Positions 25,055 to 34,533 of a stretch of 53,755 bases of DNA are shown in pieces. Every line of letters begins with the position of its first letter. Within the stretch, counting starts at the first letter, position 1. The stretch spans positions 1 to 53,755 of the forward strand of contig JAADGG010000071.1 in NCBI GenBank assembly GCA_013152485.1, given 5' to 3'. Source of the stretch: Nitrospirota bacterium. GTDB taxonomy: Bacteria; Nitrospirota; Thermodesulfovibrionia; Thermodesulfovibrionales; JdFR-85. The translations under genes and the position numbers were made by a program. The notes beneath the pieces were generated by a model. That model ran no database searches. It saw only the letters and a list, made by a program, of their open reading frames with translations, and was not told where the DNA came from.

Positions 25055-25804
25055 ATGCAACAGGTGTTCAAGAGACCGGAAAGCCTAAAGGAGACCCCGT
25101 TCAGGTTTTGTCCGGGATGCGGGCACAGTATCGTTCATCGACTCATTGCAGAGTGTATCGACGAACTCGGCATACGGGAGAGGACGATCGGAATAGCGCC
25201 CGTCGGTTGTGCCGTCTTTGCCTATGATTACTTCAACTTTGACGTTATAGAGTGTGCACACGGACGGCCCCCTGCCGTTGCGACGGCCCTGAAGAGGGTT
25301 ATGCCAGACAACGTTGTCTTTTCCTACCAGGGAGACGGTGACCTTGCATCAATCGGTCTGGGAGAGATCGTTCACGCGGCCAACAGGGGTGAAAACCTCT
25401 CCGTCTTCTTCATAAACAATGCCACATACGGCATGACCGGAGGCCAGATGGCCCCTACCACCCTGATAGGACAGAAGACCTCCACCACGCCATCGGGCCG
25501 TGATCCTGCAAAGCAGGGATATCCTCTCAATATGGCCGAGATGCTCGCAACAATAGAAAACGTTGCCCTTATCGCCAGAACGGCGGTAGATGGAGCCAAG
25601 GGTGTAAAAGAGACCAGGAGATTGATCAGGAAGTCCTTTCAGTACCAGCTGGACGGCCGGGGGTTCAGCATGATCGAAATCCTCTCTCCATGTCCGACTG
25701 TCTGGAGGAAGAATCCGGTGGAGTCACTTCAGTGGATATCGTCACGCATGAAGCCGGTCTACAGGACCGGGCTGATAATGGACAGATACGGGGAGCCGGG
25801 GTAA
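25055..25804 (+). CDS. 2-oxoacid:ferredoxin oxidoreductase, beta subunit
   Basis: A 249-residue thiamine-pyrophosphate-binding subunit. The TPP/Mg signature runs from GDGDLASIGLGE to FINNATYGMTGGQ. FCPGCGH and APVGCAVF carry cysteines that typically bind a 4Fe-4S cluster in this family. With a pyrimidine-domain alpha subunit and the gamma subunit it would decarboxylate a 2-oxoacid to acyl-CoA and reduce ferredoxin. The sequence style is closest to the 2-oxoglutarate/2-oxoisovalerate enzymes (KorB/VorA). The alpha subunit is not upstream as usual, so the substrate cannot be assigned. Confidence 0.92.
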   Translation: MQQVFKRPESLKETPFRFCPGCGHSIVHRLIAECIDELGIRERTIGIAPVGCAVFAYDYFNFDVIECAHGRPPAVATALKRVMPDNVVFSYQGDGDLASIGLGEIVHAANRGENLSVFFINNATYGMTGGQMAPTTLIGQKTSTTPSGRDPAKQGYPLNMAEMLATIENVALIARTAVDGAKGVKETRRLIRKSFQYQLDGRGFSMIEILSPCPTVWRKNPVESLQWISSRMKPVYRTGLIMDRYGEPG

Positions 25805-26359
25805 GTGGAGAAGAGTATCATCATAGCGGGTTCCGGCGGACAGGGCATACTCCTGTTCGGACGCCTGGTTGCGTATACATTGATGCTCGAGGGAAAGAAT
25901 GTCACGTACTTCCCATCCTACGGCGCTGAGATGAGGGGGGGGACGGCCAACTGCACCGTGGTCGTATCCGACGAGTTCATAGGCTCCCCCTCGGTCACAA
26001 ATCCCGACATCCTGATAGTCTTCAACCGGCCTTCTCTCGAGAGGTTTGTCGTCAGACTCAAGAAAGGCGGGATCCTCTTTTACGACTCCTCGTTGATAAC
26101 GACCGATGATTGCGATATGACGTCGTCGGCCGACAAGGGGCCCGACTTTCACGTGTTCGGGGTTGCGGCTTCCGCAGAGGCCGCAAGACTCGGTTCGATA
26201 AAATACGCAAACATGGTAATGTTCGGTGCCTTTCTCAAGAAAACCCTTACTTCCAGCATTTCCCGTGCGGAGAAGGCCCTCAGGGCCCTCGTATCCGAAA
26301 GGCACCCGGCACTTGTTCCTCATAACATCCGGGCCATAAAAACAGGATATGAGTTATAA
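25805..26359 (+). CDS. 2-oxoacid:ferredoxin oxidoreductase, gamma subunit
   Basis: A 184-residue subunit of the catalytic-domain-III type, with the glycine-rich SGGQGILLFGRLVA near the N-terminus and the family motif SYGAEMRGGTANCTVVVSD. It begins at GTG directly after the beta-subunit stop. It completes a beta-gamma pair; no alpha or ferredoxin-type delta gene is present in the window. The 3' end overlaps the acetyltransferase gene by 11 bp. Confidence 0.92.
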   Translation: MEKSIIIAGSGGQGILLFGRLVAYTLMLEGKNVTYFPSYGAEMRGGTANCTVVVSDEFIGSPSVTNPDILIVFNRPSLERFVVRLKKGGILFYDSSLITTDDCDMTSSADKGPDFHVFGVAASAEAARLGSIKYANMVMFGAFLKKTLTSSISRAEKALRALVSERHPALVPHNIRAIKTGYEL

Positions 26360-26834
26360 GAGATCCGCAGCCCGGAAGTCTCCGCGTATCAGAAAGGCCG
26401 GCACGCGTGATGTCAGGGAGATCCACCGCCTCATCAATTCTTTTGCGAAAAGGGAAAAGATGCTGCCGCGCTCACTCAATGAGATATACGAGACACTCAG
26501 GGATCATGTCGTATGTGAAGCCGATGGAGAGATAATAGGAGTCTGTGCCCTCCATATACTCTGGGAAGATCTCGCAGAAATCCGCTCGCTGGCCGTAAAG
26601 GCCGACGCCCAGCGGCAGGGAACCGGGAAGAAGCTCGTAAGGCACTGCATATCAGAGGCCAGACGGCTCGGTATCGAGCGCATATTCGTTCTGACGTACA
26701 GCCCTGACTTTTTCCGGTCCCTCGGATTTACGGACATAGACAAGTCGGAACTGCCGCAAAAGATCTGGGGAGACTGCCTGCGTTGCCATAAGTTTCCCGA
26801 GTGTGACGAGTTCGCACTGATCAGGAGGGTGTAA
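26349..26834 (+). CDS. Short GNAT-type N-acetylglutamate synthase
   Basis: A 161-residue GNAT acetyltransferase. The core RSLAVKADAQRQGTGKKLV is the acetyl-CoA binding motif A. The flanking signatures (EIHRLINSFAKREKMLPRSLNEIYE and ELPQKIWGDCLRCHKFPECDE) match the single-domain N-acetylglutamate synthases that start arginine synthesis in many anaerobes without the kinase-like domain of E. coli ArgA. It overlaps the gamma subunit by 11 bp. Its last 14 bp overlap the last 14 bp of the convergent SurA-like gene. Confidence 0.85.
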   Translation: MSYKRSAARKSPRIRKAGTRDVREIHRLINSFAKREKMLPRSLNEIYETLRDHVVCEADGEIIGVCALHILWEDLAEIRSLAVKADAQRQGTGKKLVRHCISEARRLGIERIFVLTYSPDFFRSLGFTDIDKSELPQKIWGDCLRCHKFPECDEFALIRRV

Positions 26835-27408
26835 GATTGATCTTTATGTAAGCCCCCTCCCGCAGTTTTTCTATGTGTTTCCGCAAACGCCTGTTCACCT
26901 CCCTTTCTCTGAGAAGCCTCTCTATGTCGTCCCATACATCTCCAAGCGGTGTCTCACCGAACCTCTCCCTGTTTTCATTGTAAAACCTCTCCACCTCTTC
27001 GGGAGGAATCTTTATGAACACCCTGACCTTTATGTCTACGTACTCTCTGATGAGTTCGTCATCGGACTTGCCTCGCAACCGGATCCTCTTCGCCTCCCTG
27101 AGCAGAAGCCTCCTGTTGATCAGCGCATTTATGGCCGTCTCTCCGGAAATGCCGGGTGTCAACTTTCCGGCCTTGGCCATGTACTGCAAGAAGTCCGTCA
27201 GGGTGATCGCTTCATCATCTATGAACGCAACAACCCGGTCGATGAGTTCCGCTCCGGCCCCGGGGACGGGAACCGCCGATATCAGTGCGGAAGTCAGGAC
27301 CAGGATCAACAGGACGGTTCGTACAAGGCCCCTCTTTCCCAGCGGCTGGTGACCTGCCGTCCCGTCATCAGAAGGCGTGTCCGATGCTGAAATGTACTTC
27401 CCCCGCAC
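26821..27408 (-). CDS. Exported SurA N-terminal-domain-like protein
   Basis: A 195-residue protein with a hydrophobic signal/anchor segment at about residues 30-53. It is followed by a SurA/PpiD-like chaperone region starting LIDRVVAFIDDEAITLTDF. No peptidyl-prolyl isomerase domain is present; the C-terminus is a charged helix (DDIERLLREREVNRRLRKHIEKL). The GTG start at 27408 has a perfect AAGGAGG 6 nt upstream, though translation could begin at TTG 27429. It overlaps the Omp85 gene by 41 bp and ends the envelope operon. Its likely job is periplasmic chaperoning for barrel or TamB clients (inference). Confidence 0.7.
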   Translation of the reverse strand: MRGKYISASDTPSDDGTAGHQPLGKRGLVRTVLLILVLTSALISAVPVPGAGAELIDRVVAFIDDEAITLTDFLQYMAKAGKLTPGISGETAINALINRRLLLREAKRIRLRGKSDDELIREYVDIKVRVFIKIPPEEVERFYNENRERFGETPLGDVWDDIERLLREREVNRRLRKHIEKLREGAYIKINLTPS

Positions 27409-30124
27409 TTTCGTCCTCCTTTCTGTCAAGCTTATACCCGTAGTCGATCCGTATGGGGCCGGCCGGAGTCCTGTACCTTATGCCCAATCCGGCGGTATAG
27501 CGAAGCGTCAGGTCCATATTGACGGTCCGTCTCCATACGTTTCCTCCATCAACAAATCCTACAAGGCTGAACCCCCTGCCTACATACGCCCTCAATTCGA
27601 CATTGGACATCAAAAAGGCATTCCCTCCCGTCGGTGTTCCATCTATTCCCTTGGGCCCGAGCGTGTCCTGTTCAAACCCCCTCACCGTATTCCTTCCTCC
27701 CAGGAAAAACCGTTCAACGATCGGAAGCTCCCTCGTATCTGCAAATCCCTGGGCAGCGCCTCCTTTCAGGGAGAGGGCGAGAATAAGCCTCCTGCCGAGC
27801 CTCTTGTAGCCGCTTCCGTGCACCGTCAACTTGACGAAATCCGTCTCTCCCAGCAGATAGGTGCTCGCTATCTTCAGGGATGCACCTATCAAGATACCCC
27901 TGCTCGGATCGAAGGGGTTGTCCCTCGAGTCGTAGAGTATGCCGGGACGTATGCCGCTGATGGCTATGGTTCCTTCGTCCTCTCTCGAAAGCACAACGTC
28001 GGGCTTCAGATCGAAAGTCTTGACGAGGGAGAAGTCATAGGCAATCTGGGCCTTCATGTTCCTGGTCAGGTTTTTCTCTATCGATATTCCCGAAGACTTC
28101 TTCTTCATCCTGTATCTCACCTCACCGGTATCGATGCTCTTTTCCGTACGTGACTCGTTGAGCAGGAATGCGTTGAATACCACGGCCTTTCCGAAGAGGT
28201 ACGGCTCATTGTAGCCGAGAACGAACCTCTCCTTGAGTGTGCTCAGCTCCCCCCTCAGGTGTATCCTCCGGTTCATGCCCCAGAGGTTCCTGTAGCTTAT
28301 GTCGATCGAGCCGCGCATCCCTTCGTAGTCTTCATAGCCGAAGCTGAATTCGATTACACCGGGCTTGCGCTCACTGACTGTTATGACGATATCGCGTTTG
28401 TGGTCCTTTCTGTCGAGCAACTTGATGTCGATATCCTTGAAGAGGCCGAGACGGTAAAGGCGTTTTGTCCCCTCGAGGAGCACCTTGTAGTTGAACGGCT
28501 CCCCTTCCTTGTGAATCAGCTCTCTCTGTATGACCTCTGTCCTGGTAAACCTGTTGCCCCGGATTATCGTCTTGCCGAAGTATTCCTTTTCTCCTTCGGT
28601 GATCCGGAAGATCACCTTGACGGACTGTCCGGACAGTCTTGTATCCACCGAGACGTTCACATCGGTAAAGCCGTGTTCCTTGTAACTGTCGGTCAGACGC
28701 TTCTTTGCATCGATTATGTCGATTTCATTGTATGGGGCGTCTTTCTCGAGCATGAGCACATCCCGGACCTCCTGATCGGTGAAGAAACGGTTGCCCTCAA
28801 ACGCAATCTCGCTGACGATGAACCTTTTCCCTTCCGATAGGACGAATATTATGCTGACATCAGCCTCTTCCTCGTCGATGTCAACTATTCTGTCGACCAC
28901 TTCGGCATTGAGATATCCCAACGCCCTGTACAGGCCGGTCAGTATTTCGGCGTCAGAGTCAAGAAGGTCGGGGTTGTACGGGGCCTTCTCCTGGAGGTTT
29001 ATGACGCTTTTAAGCGTCTTCTCGGATATGGAGGCGTTTTCAAACCTTATGCTCCGAACCTCGTATGACTTCCCCTCGTAAATGAAGAACGTGATGGATA
29101 TGGTGTTTGCGTCTTCGGACTTCAAAGGCGCAACCTGTGCATAAATGAAGCCCTTTTCGTGATAGAGCGAGAGGATTTTCGCCGAGACCTCCTCGATCAA
29201 TTCATCGGTAACCTCTTCAGCCTCTCTGAAAGGCATTATCCTGAGAATCTTGGAAGTACTCACGTTCTCGTTTCCATTTATCGATATCTTCAGCTTCTTG
29301 CCTGGATGGATCAGGACCGTGAGCAACCCTTCGGAAAAGGTAAAGGGACCGACTGCAGGGTTGAGATATCCCTTCGACTTGAGGTACTCCCTGATTTTAC
29401 CCAGATTCTTCTTTATCTCTTCAACGTTGTATATGTCGCCGGGCTCAATATACATCCGCTGACGCAGCCATGCGTCGGCACCAACGATATCGACCTCTTT
29501 GATGACGAGAGGCGCGCCCTCGCGGAGTCTGAGTCGTATCCTGACCCTGTAAGGTCTTTGAGTCTTTTCGACGCTCAACGAGACCTTGGCATCCGGAAAA
29601 CCGCTCAAACCGAGAGAGTCCTCGAGTTCCTTCTTCGCCTTGTCGACAAGGTCGTAGCGCATCAGGTCTCCCTCCTTAAACATGAACCGCTTCCTTATCT
29701 CCCCGCTTGAAAAGTATCTGTTGCCGGACACGATCACTTTGTCCACGTATTCGCGTTCGCGTACCCTTATGAGAATGGTCTGGTCCGGACCGTACTCGAC
29801 TGCGATATCCTCGAAAATGCCCTTTCTGAAGGCCCGCTTTATACCGTCATCGATGGTCGCCCTGTCTATGCTCCCTGCACGTATGTCCATCAGAGACAGG
29901 AGTTCGCTCCTGCTGCATGAGGACAGCCCCCTGATGACTATCCTTTTTACGGAGAGGACCTCGTCCGCTGCACGGGCCTCGGCACAGGGCAGAGCGGTCA
30001 AGAATACGCAAAACAGGACGAGAAGGCCCAGCGCCTCGGCCAGAGATGAACCGGGGAAGTACTTAATGAACCCGTACCATGTCTTGAAGCGCCTGCGTTC
30101 CGCATTCGGACTCTTTCCAGACAT
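27368..30124 (-). CDS. Omp85-family outer-membrane assembly protein with about seven POTRA repeats
   Basis: A 918-residue outer-membrane protein. A long-N-region signal peptide ends near residue 53. Seven POTRA-like repeats follow by eye, at about 57-124, 125-204, 205-278, 279-354, 355-435, 436-515 and 516-589. Each ends in a run such as RVREREY or FRITEGEKEY. Then comes a 16-strand-type barrel with the Omp85 signature GGRNTVRGFEQDTLG and terminal Phe (GHAF). BamA has five and TamA three POTRAs, so this is long. It lies 10 bp after the TamB-like gene and so is probably the TamA-like partner, though a housekeeping BamA role is possible if no other copy exists. The start at 30124 is preferred (AGGGGG 6 nt upstream) to 30130. 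Confidence 0.9.
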   Translation of the reverse strand: MSGKSPNAERRRFKTWYGFIKYFPGSSLAEALGLLVLFCVFLTALPCAEARAADEVLSVKRIVIRGLSSCSRSELLSLMDIRAGSIDRATIDDGIKRAFRKGIFEDIAVEYGPDQTILIRVREREYVDKVIVSGNRYFSSGEIRKRFMFKEGDLMRYDLVDKAKKELEDSLGLSGFPDAKVSLSVEKTQRPYRVRIRLRLREGAPLVIKEVDIVGADAWLRQRMYIEPGDIYNVEEIKKNLGKIREYLKSKGYLNPAVGPFTFSEGLLTVLIHPGKKLKISINGNENVSTSKILRIMPFREAEEVTDELIEEVSAKILSLYHEKGFIYAQVAPLKSEDANTISITFFIYEGKSYEVRSIRFENASISEKTLKSVINLQEKAPYNPDLLDSDAEILTGLYRALGYLNAEVVDRIVDIDEEEADVSIIFVLSEGKRFIVSEIAFEGNRFFTDQEVRDVLMLEKDAPYNEIDIIDAKKRLTDSYKEHGFTDVNVSVDTRLSGQSVKVIFRITEGEKEYFGKTIIRGNRFTRTEVIQRELIHKEGEPFNYKVLLEGTKRLYRLGLFKDIDIKLLDRKDHKRDIVITVSERKPGVIEFSFGYEDYEGMRGSIDISYRNLWGMNRRIHLRGELSTLKERFVLGYNEPYLFGKAVVFNAFLLNESRTEKSIDTGEVRYRMKKKSSGISIEKNLTRNMKAQIAYDFSLVKTFDLKPDVVLSREDEGTIAISGIRPGILYDSRDNPFDPSRGILIGASLKIASTYLLGETDFVKLTVHGSGYKRLGRRLILALSLKGGAAQGFADTRELPIVERFFLGGRNTVRGFEQDTLGPKGIDGTPTGGNAFLMSNVELRAYVGRGFSLVGFVDGGNVWRRTVNMDLTLRYTAGLGIRYRTPAGPIRIDYGYKLDRKEDESAGEVHFSIGHAF

Positions 30125-30134
30125 CTGCATCCCC

Positions 30135-33100
30135 CTACTTGAACTCCACCCTGAACCTTATATCCGCTCCGAGAGTGCCGAGTTCGTCCCGTTCGCCGAC
30201 AAGGGCTATGTTGTCACTCAAGAAGAACTCCAGTCTCAGGGACTGCTCAGGAGCGTTGCCCAACGATGTCGTGTATGTCACATAGACCCTGTCGGACAGA
30301 AGCCTCTTCGAGACGGTAACCTTGGGGCCTATGGTACCGGTAATCTCTGAGACGTACGGCTCTACCTGTATCCTGTCGAAACCGGTGATGTTTCGCAGCC
30401 TCTCCTCGAGCGTCTCCTGCAGTTTTCCGGTCAGAAACGACGCGGCCTCGGACGCGCCTATTCCACCTTCAAACCCCTTCAGCTTGGTGCCGAGCTCTCC
30501 AACGGTCAGGAGGCTGAGTATGTCTATCTCGTCGAGCATGGGCTCGGAGGAGAGCGAGAGGTTGAACTGGTCCAGGTATCCTTCCAGGGAGAGGTGTATC
30601 TGGTACTCCTTCACCCGCGTCCTGGCCACTATGTCGAAGAAGGGATTTATCCTCACCGGGTCCGTGAAGTCGGCACTTGCATTTATTATGGTGAATTCAT
30701 TGTTCCTGAAGAATATCTTTCCGCCTTTCAGCTCCACACGGCCTATGAGAGAGGGGTTCTTCAACGTGCCGAGTATCACGAGGTCTATTCTTGCAGGAGC
30801 GTTTGCGAGGTTGTTGTCGATGATTATGTCTTCGTCGCCGTAAAGGTTGATGTTGAGTTCTATCGTATCGAGGAAACTGTACTGCTTTTTCTGCAGCGGG
30901 GGTTTCTTTGCGCTCAATATCCAGCTCCTCCACTCGATGTTTTTCGTATACCTGCCCTTAAGTACCCTCAGGTCACCTATGAGGTATACGCCCTCTTGCT
31001 TCCTTGCCAGAACCAGTTCCCCTGACAGTTTGAAAGAGACGCCTTCCTGGAGGTACAGATTGACATTCTTTACAGTACCCTCGAGGTGATAATACTTGAG
31101 CCCGAGCCCCTTCAACTGGGCAACACCCCTGAGGCTGATCTCTCCGGACGCAAACCTTCCCGACAGGGTATCGAGGACCACCCTGTTTTCATCTATATAT
31201 ACGTAGCCCTTTACGGAAGAAAACCTGCTCGGGATTCCGCTCACCGCTATAGATGTCTCCTCTATCGACAACCCGCCGCTGACCACGGGATCAAGCCAGT
31301 CGCCGCTTATGGCGAGAACGAAGTCTGAATACCCCCTTATGTGTTCCAGCCCGGAGATGAATCCTTCCAGGGGGCTCAGGTAAGCCCTTCCGCTTATGGT
31401 CAGGTCATATCCCTTCTCGAGGTCTATGTCACCGCTGACACCGAGGGCCGCCAGGCCTGTCCTCAGACCGAAAGACTTGAACGTGATTTTCGAACCGTCG
31501 ATCTTCAGCAAGATGTCCTCGGTGTTTGTGAAGTCCTGCTCATACAGGTTGAGCTTGAGGCTCTTCAACAGCACACTGCCGGCAATGGATCTTGAGGTCC
31601 CGTAAAGCGCCACCTCTCCCCTCAGGGAGAGAAAGAGATCCTCCGGAGCGTCTTTCAGGAACAGAAGTATAACGTCGTTATACGATCCCTCCTCCATCAC
31701 CATCCTGACCCTCCACGGGAGGTCTTCGTTCATGGTCATGGAACCCTCAACAGAGACCTGGTTCCTGAAGAGTCCGGCATTGAAGACAACCTCCCGGTTT
31801 TCCATCTTCAGGTGGACTTCTCCAAGTTCCGGTTTCACGTCGAATGCGGCCGCTTTACCGCCTTCGACGATATCGAATACGCCGTTGAACTCTCCTGCCG
31901 GTGACTTCAAGGAGCCGCCGATCTGCAGCCTCCCCTTGATACGGATGCCCTCCGGCAGCGCCCGGGATATGTCGGTAGAGACAAGGGAGATCGTGAACCC
32001 GTCGCTCTCTATGGTACCGTCTTCCAAGACCGAAACGCCTCCCTTCAGCAAAGAGGCACCTCTTGTGAGGATGAAGTTCGAGAGCCTGAACCCCCTGCCG
32101 CTGTATCGGAAGTCCGTCTCGAGCCGCGCTTGAATGTCTTTTATCTTCAGTTCTTCACTCCAGGCGTGCCCTGCCAGGACAAGGGCTTCCAAAGGTCCGG
32201 TGACATTGAAGGTTCCGGACAGGACGCCGTCAGCCCAGGCGGCCATCCCGGAGAACCCCCTGTCATCCGAAGGCCGGGGAGAGACCGTAAGCCAGTCCCT
32301 GAGTGTATCGATCTGCAGCCTTGAGAAGTTGCCCCGGAGGGAAAAGACCGGTTCCTTGAATGCAAAAAGCTCGGTCTCGGCGGTATTCACGGAGCCTTTC
32401 ACCGAGTAAGCGGCCCCGTTCAGTCTTCCCTTGAGGCTCTTGATCGTCAAGCCGCTTTTCCTGTATGACACCATGGCCTCGAGACATCCGAATGGCCGCT
32501 CGAGATAGTAGAAGTCGCAGAGACTCAGAGCACCCGATACGACGGGATCGTCGAGATCTCCCGTAACACTGCCCTCGAATCGTCCGTTTCCTCTTATCAC
32601 TCCCTCCCTGAAATACACCTCGTCGACGTCTTCCGACGAGGCAACGGCTTTCAGGCTGATGGTCTTCACGTTGAAGTCCAGGTAGCCCGCTGATTCGAGC
32701 CTCGTCCTGTCGGAGGAGGCCTTGAGGTCAGTCAGCGTGAGCACGTGCTCCTTCATGCTGAAGGCACCGCTCACCTCCCTTATCTTCCGGATGAAAGATG
32801 TCCCCGAAGGCAGGGGCTTCCCGTCCGTCCGGAACGCCCTGTATCGAAAAGACCCCCGGGGCTCGAACGAACGTCCCTCCGACTCCAGAGTGCCTGAAAC
32901 ACTGCCCGGGGACAGGCCGGGATCCCACTTGATCAGCTTCAATACATCCGGACTGTCGAGGGCTTCCGCCTGGACTTTCAGGGAAAACGTGGTCGGTCTC
33001 GTAAGGTTGACGCTCACATCTACGGTGGCATTGCCGTTGTACGCGGCGACCCTGCCGTCTTGAAAACGCAGTTGCCTGTCCTTGTAATAGACCTTGCACT

Positions 33101-34172
33101 CCACGCTCTCCACGTCTACACCGTAGATGTGCCCCTCTTTCATCTCGGCATCGAGTTCTGCCGCCGGACTCAGGACGGGCCCCTTGACCCTCCCCGAAAA
33201 GCCGGCGAATCCCTCGAGCGGGGCCCTCTGCCTGAGGAGTTCCATCAGGGTCTCCAGGTATATGCCGCCCCGTACCCGAAGGTCGAAAGAGAGGCCGCCG
33301 AGAAAGGCGAGGGCCGGGACAGGAGGGGAGCCTTCGGCAGCACCTGCTTCCCAGCGCACCTTGCCCCTTGCCGCTATACTGCCGGCTCGCTTTCCTTTCA
33401 GCATAAACACGTCCGACAATTTGTCCACCGAAAGATCCGCCTTCACCGCACCGTCGAAGATACCGTCTGCAAACTCTCCTTCCAGCTGCACGGAGGAGTC
33501 TCCGCTTCTGAACTCCAGGGTCTTCAGCCGTACTCCCTTGTCGTAGACCGACAGCAGCATGCGCAGATCTCCCCTGATCACCTCCCTGTCTTCGCGTGCA
33601 AACATTATCTCGGCTCCCTTTATCTTCAGGGACCTGCGCTTCAGGTTTCCCTCGGCCCAGACTTTGCTGAGGGAGAGGTACACTCCCTTCTGCGGATCGG
33701 AAACCCTGATCGACGTATTCCTCAGCATTATGCTTCCCGGCGTCACTTTCCACTTTCGGCCCCTTCCCGCCGGCTTCCCTGCAGCAAACAGGCCGGCCAG
33801 GCCTTCCAGGGAACGGAATGTCGTTACGGACCGGAGGCCGTCAACGGTCACGACGGGAATATGGAGTTCACGTCGCAGGAGCGGCAGGAGGGCGATATGG
33901 AATCTGGCCTTTCTTACCGAGAGGGTTTCCCTTCCGCTTTCATCCGAGACCGACAGGTCGTCCACGCCCAGGAAGAGGGGAACGAGGTTTATATATATCC
34001 TTTTGGTTGTAACCCTCTGACCGGTGACACGGGAGAGTTCGGGAAGGATCAACCTTTTCAGGTTGTTCGACATGAAGGGGGATCTTACATAGAAAAATGC
34101 CCCGACAGCAAGGGTTACAAGGACACATATACCTGTAAGCAAGAGTATCTTCTTCGTCTTCACCGACAACAC
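30135..34172 (-). CDS. TamB-like translocation and assembly protein (AsmA-like N-terminus)
   Basis: A 1345-residue protein anchored in the inner membrane by residues about 8-28. It is followed by a very long repetitive beta structure typical of TamB/AsmA-like bridges that span the periplasm, now thought to carry phospholipid as well as aiding barrel assembly. The C-terminal about 300 residues form the TamB domain (DUF490), ending in ELGTLGADIRFRVEFK, which resembles an outer-membrane strand and docks to TamA in studied systems. The start is GTG with a weak ribosome site; GTG 34163 is an alternative. First gene of a TamB-Omp85-SurA-like operon, divergent from the aminotransferase. Confidence 0.88.
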   Translation of the reverse strand: MLSVKTKKILLLTGICVLVTLAVGAFFYVRSPFMSNNLKRLILPELSRVTGQRVTTKRIYINLVPLFLGVDDLSVSDESGRETLSVRKARFHIALLPLLRRELHIPVVTVDGLRSVTTFRSLEGLAGLFAAGKPAGRGRKWKVTPGSIMLRNTSIRVSDPQKGVYLSLSKVWAEGNLKRRSLKIKGAEIMFAREDREVIRGDLRMLLSVYDKGVRLKTLEFRSGDSSVQLEGEFADGIFDGAVKADLSVDKLSDVFMLKGKRAGSIAARGKVRWEAGAAEGSPPVPALAFLGGLSFDLRVRGGIYLETLMELLRQRAPLEGFAGFSGRVKGPVLSPAAELDAEMKEGHIYGVDVESVECKVYYKDRQLRFQDGRVAAYNGNATVDVSVNLTRPTTFSLKVQAEALDSPDVLKLIKWDPGLSPGSVSGTLESEGRSFEPRGSFRYRAFRTDGKPLPSGTSFIRKIREVSGAFSMKEHVLTLTDLKASSDRTRLESAGYLDFNVKTISLKAVASSEDVDEVYFREGVIRGNGRFEGSVTGDLDDPVVSGALSLCDFYYLERPFGCLEAMVSYRKSGLTIKSLKGRLNGAAYSVKGSVNTAETELFAFKEPVFSLRGNFSRLQIDTLRDWLTVSPRPSDDRGFSGMAAWADGVLSGTFNVTGPLEALVLAGHAWSEELKIKDIQARLETDFRYSGRGFRLSNFILTRGASLLKGGVSVLEDGTIESDGFTISLVSTDISRALPEGIRIKGRLQIGGSLKSPAGEFNGVFDIVEGGKAAAFDVKPELGEVHLKMENREVVFNAGLFRNQVSVEGSMTMNEDLPWRVRMVMEEGSYNDVILLFLKDAPEDLFLSLRGEVALYGTSRSIAGSVLLKSLKLNLYEQDFTNTEDILLKIDGSKITFKSFGLRTGLAALGVSGDIDLEKGYDLTISGRAYLSPLEGFISGLEHIRGYSDFVLAISGDWLDPVVSGGLSIEETSIAVSGIPSRFSSVKGYVYIDENRVVLDTLSGRFASGEISLRGVAQLKGLGLKYYHLEGTVKNVNLYLQEGVSFKLSGELVLARKQEGVYLIGDLRVLKGRYTKNIEWRSWILSAKKPPLQKKQYSFLDTIELNINLYGDEDIIIDNNLANAPARIDLVILGTLKNPSLIGRVELKGGKIFFRNNEFTIINASADFTDPVRINPFFDIVARTRVKEYQIHLSLEGYLDQFNLSLSSEPMLDEIDILSLLTVGELGTKLKGFEGGIGASEAASFLTGKLQETLEERLRNITGFDRIQVEPYVSEITGTIGPKVTVSKRLLSDRVYVTYTTSLGNAPEQSLRLEFFLSDNIALVGERDELGTLGADIRFRVEFK

Positions 34173-34533
34173 CGATCTTTTCTGGTCTGGACCTGCCCGC
34201 CTGTCATAACCCGCTGCGAACCGCCGTTGTTTTATATTTGTAACGGCAACAAGGAGTAATCAAGCCACCGGTTTTGCAGCAACGAGGAGCTGAAGCTGCG
34301 GTCATCGAGGTGATGGCATGTCGAGCCCTCACAGTCAGCCACCCTCGGTCACCCTGATCACAACCCTACTGAATATTCCCGGGCAGTGATTTATATTATG
34401 GCATTTTTCCCTGAAAGAAGTCAGAGAAAGTCAGGGGGATACACCTCGTGTTTTCATTTTGGAAGCTTCTTATCTATAATAGATGTGGTTGCGGCAAGGA
34501 CCGGAAAAACTAAAGACCACACCGGAGGTTTCT
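34173..34533. other. Divergent regulatory spacer, TamB operon and aminotransferase
   Basis: A 361-bp spacer with no gene. It contains an imperfect dyad CCGTT...AACGG near 34222-34244 around an AT-rich core, and the aminotransferase promoter at its right end. No clear promoter for the TamB-like gene was found. Confidence 0.45.
34475..34480 (+). promoter_or_regulatory. -10 box of the aminotransferase-era operon
   Basis: TATAAT, about 54 nt before the ATG at 34534, gives a normal leader. A weak -35 (TTTCAT, 34452-34457) lies 17 bp upstream. Confidence 0.5.

Noticed and set aside
33060-34259. A 399-codon open frame on the plus strand opposite the TamB-like gene
   Set aside because: It mirrors a long GC-rich gene on the other strand, has no recognisable domain and lacks a ribosome site; the TamB-like reading is clearly coding.
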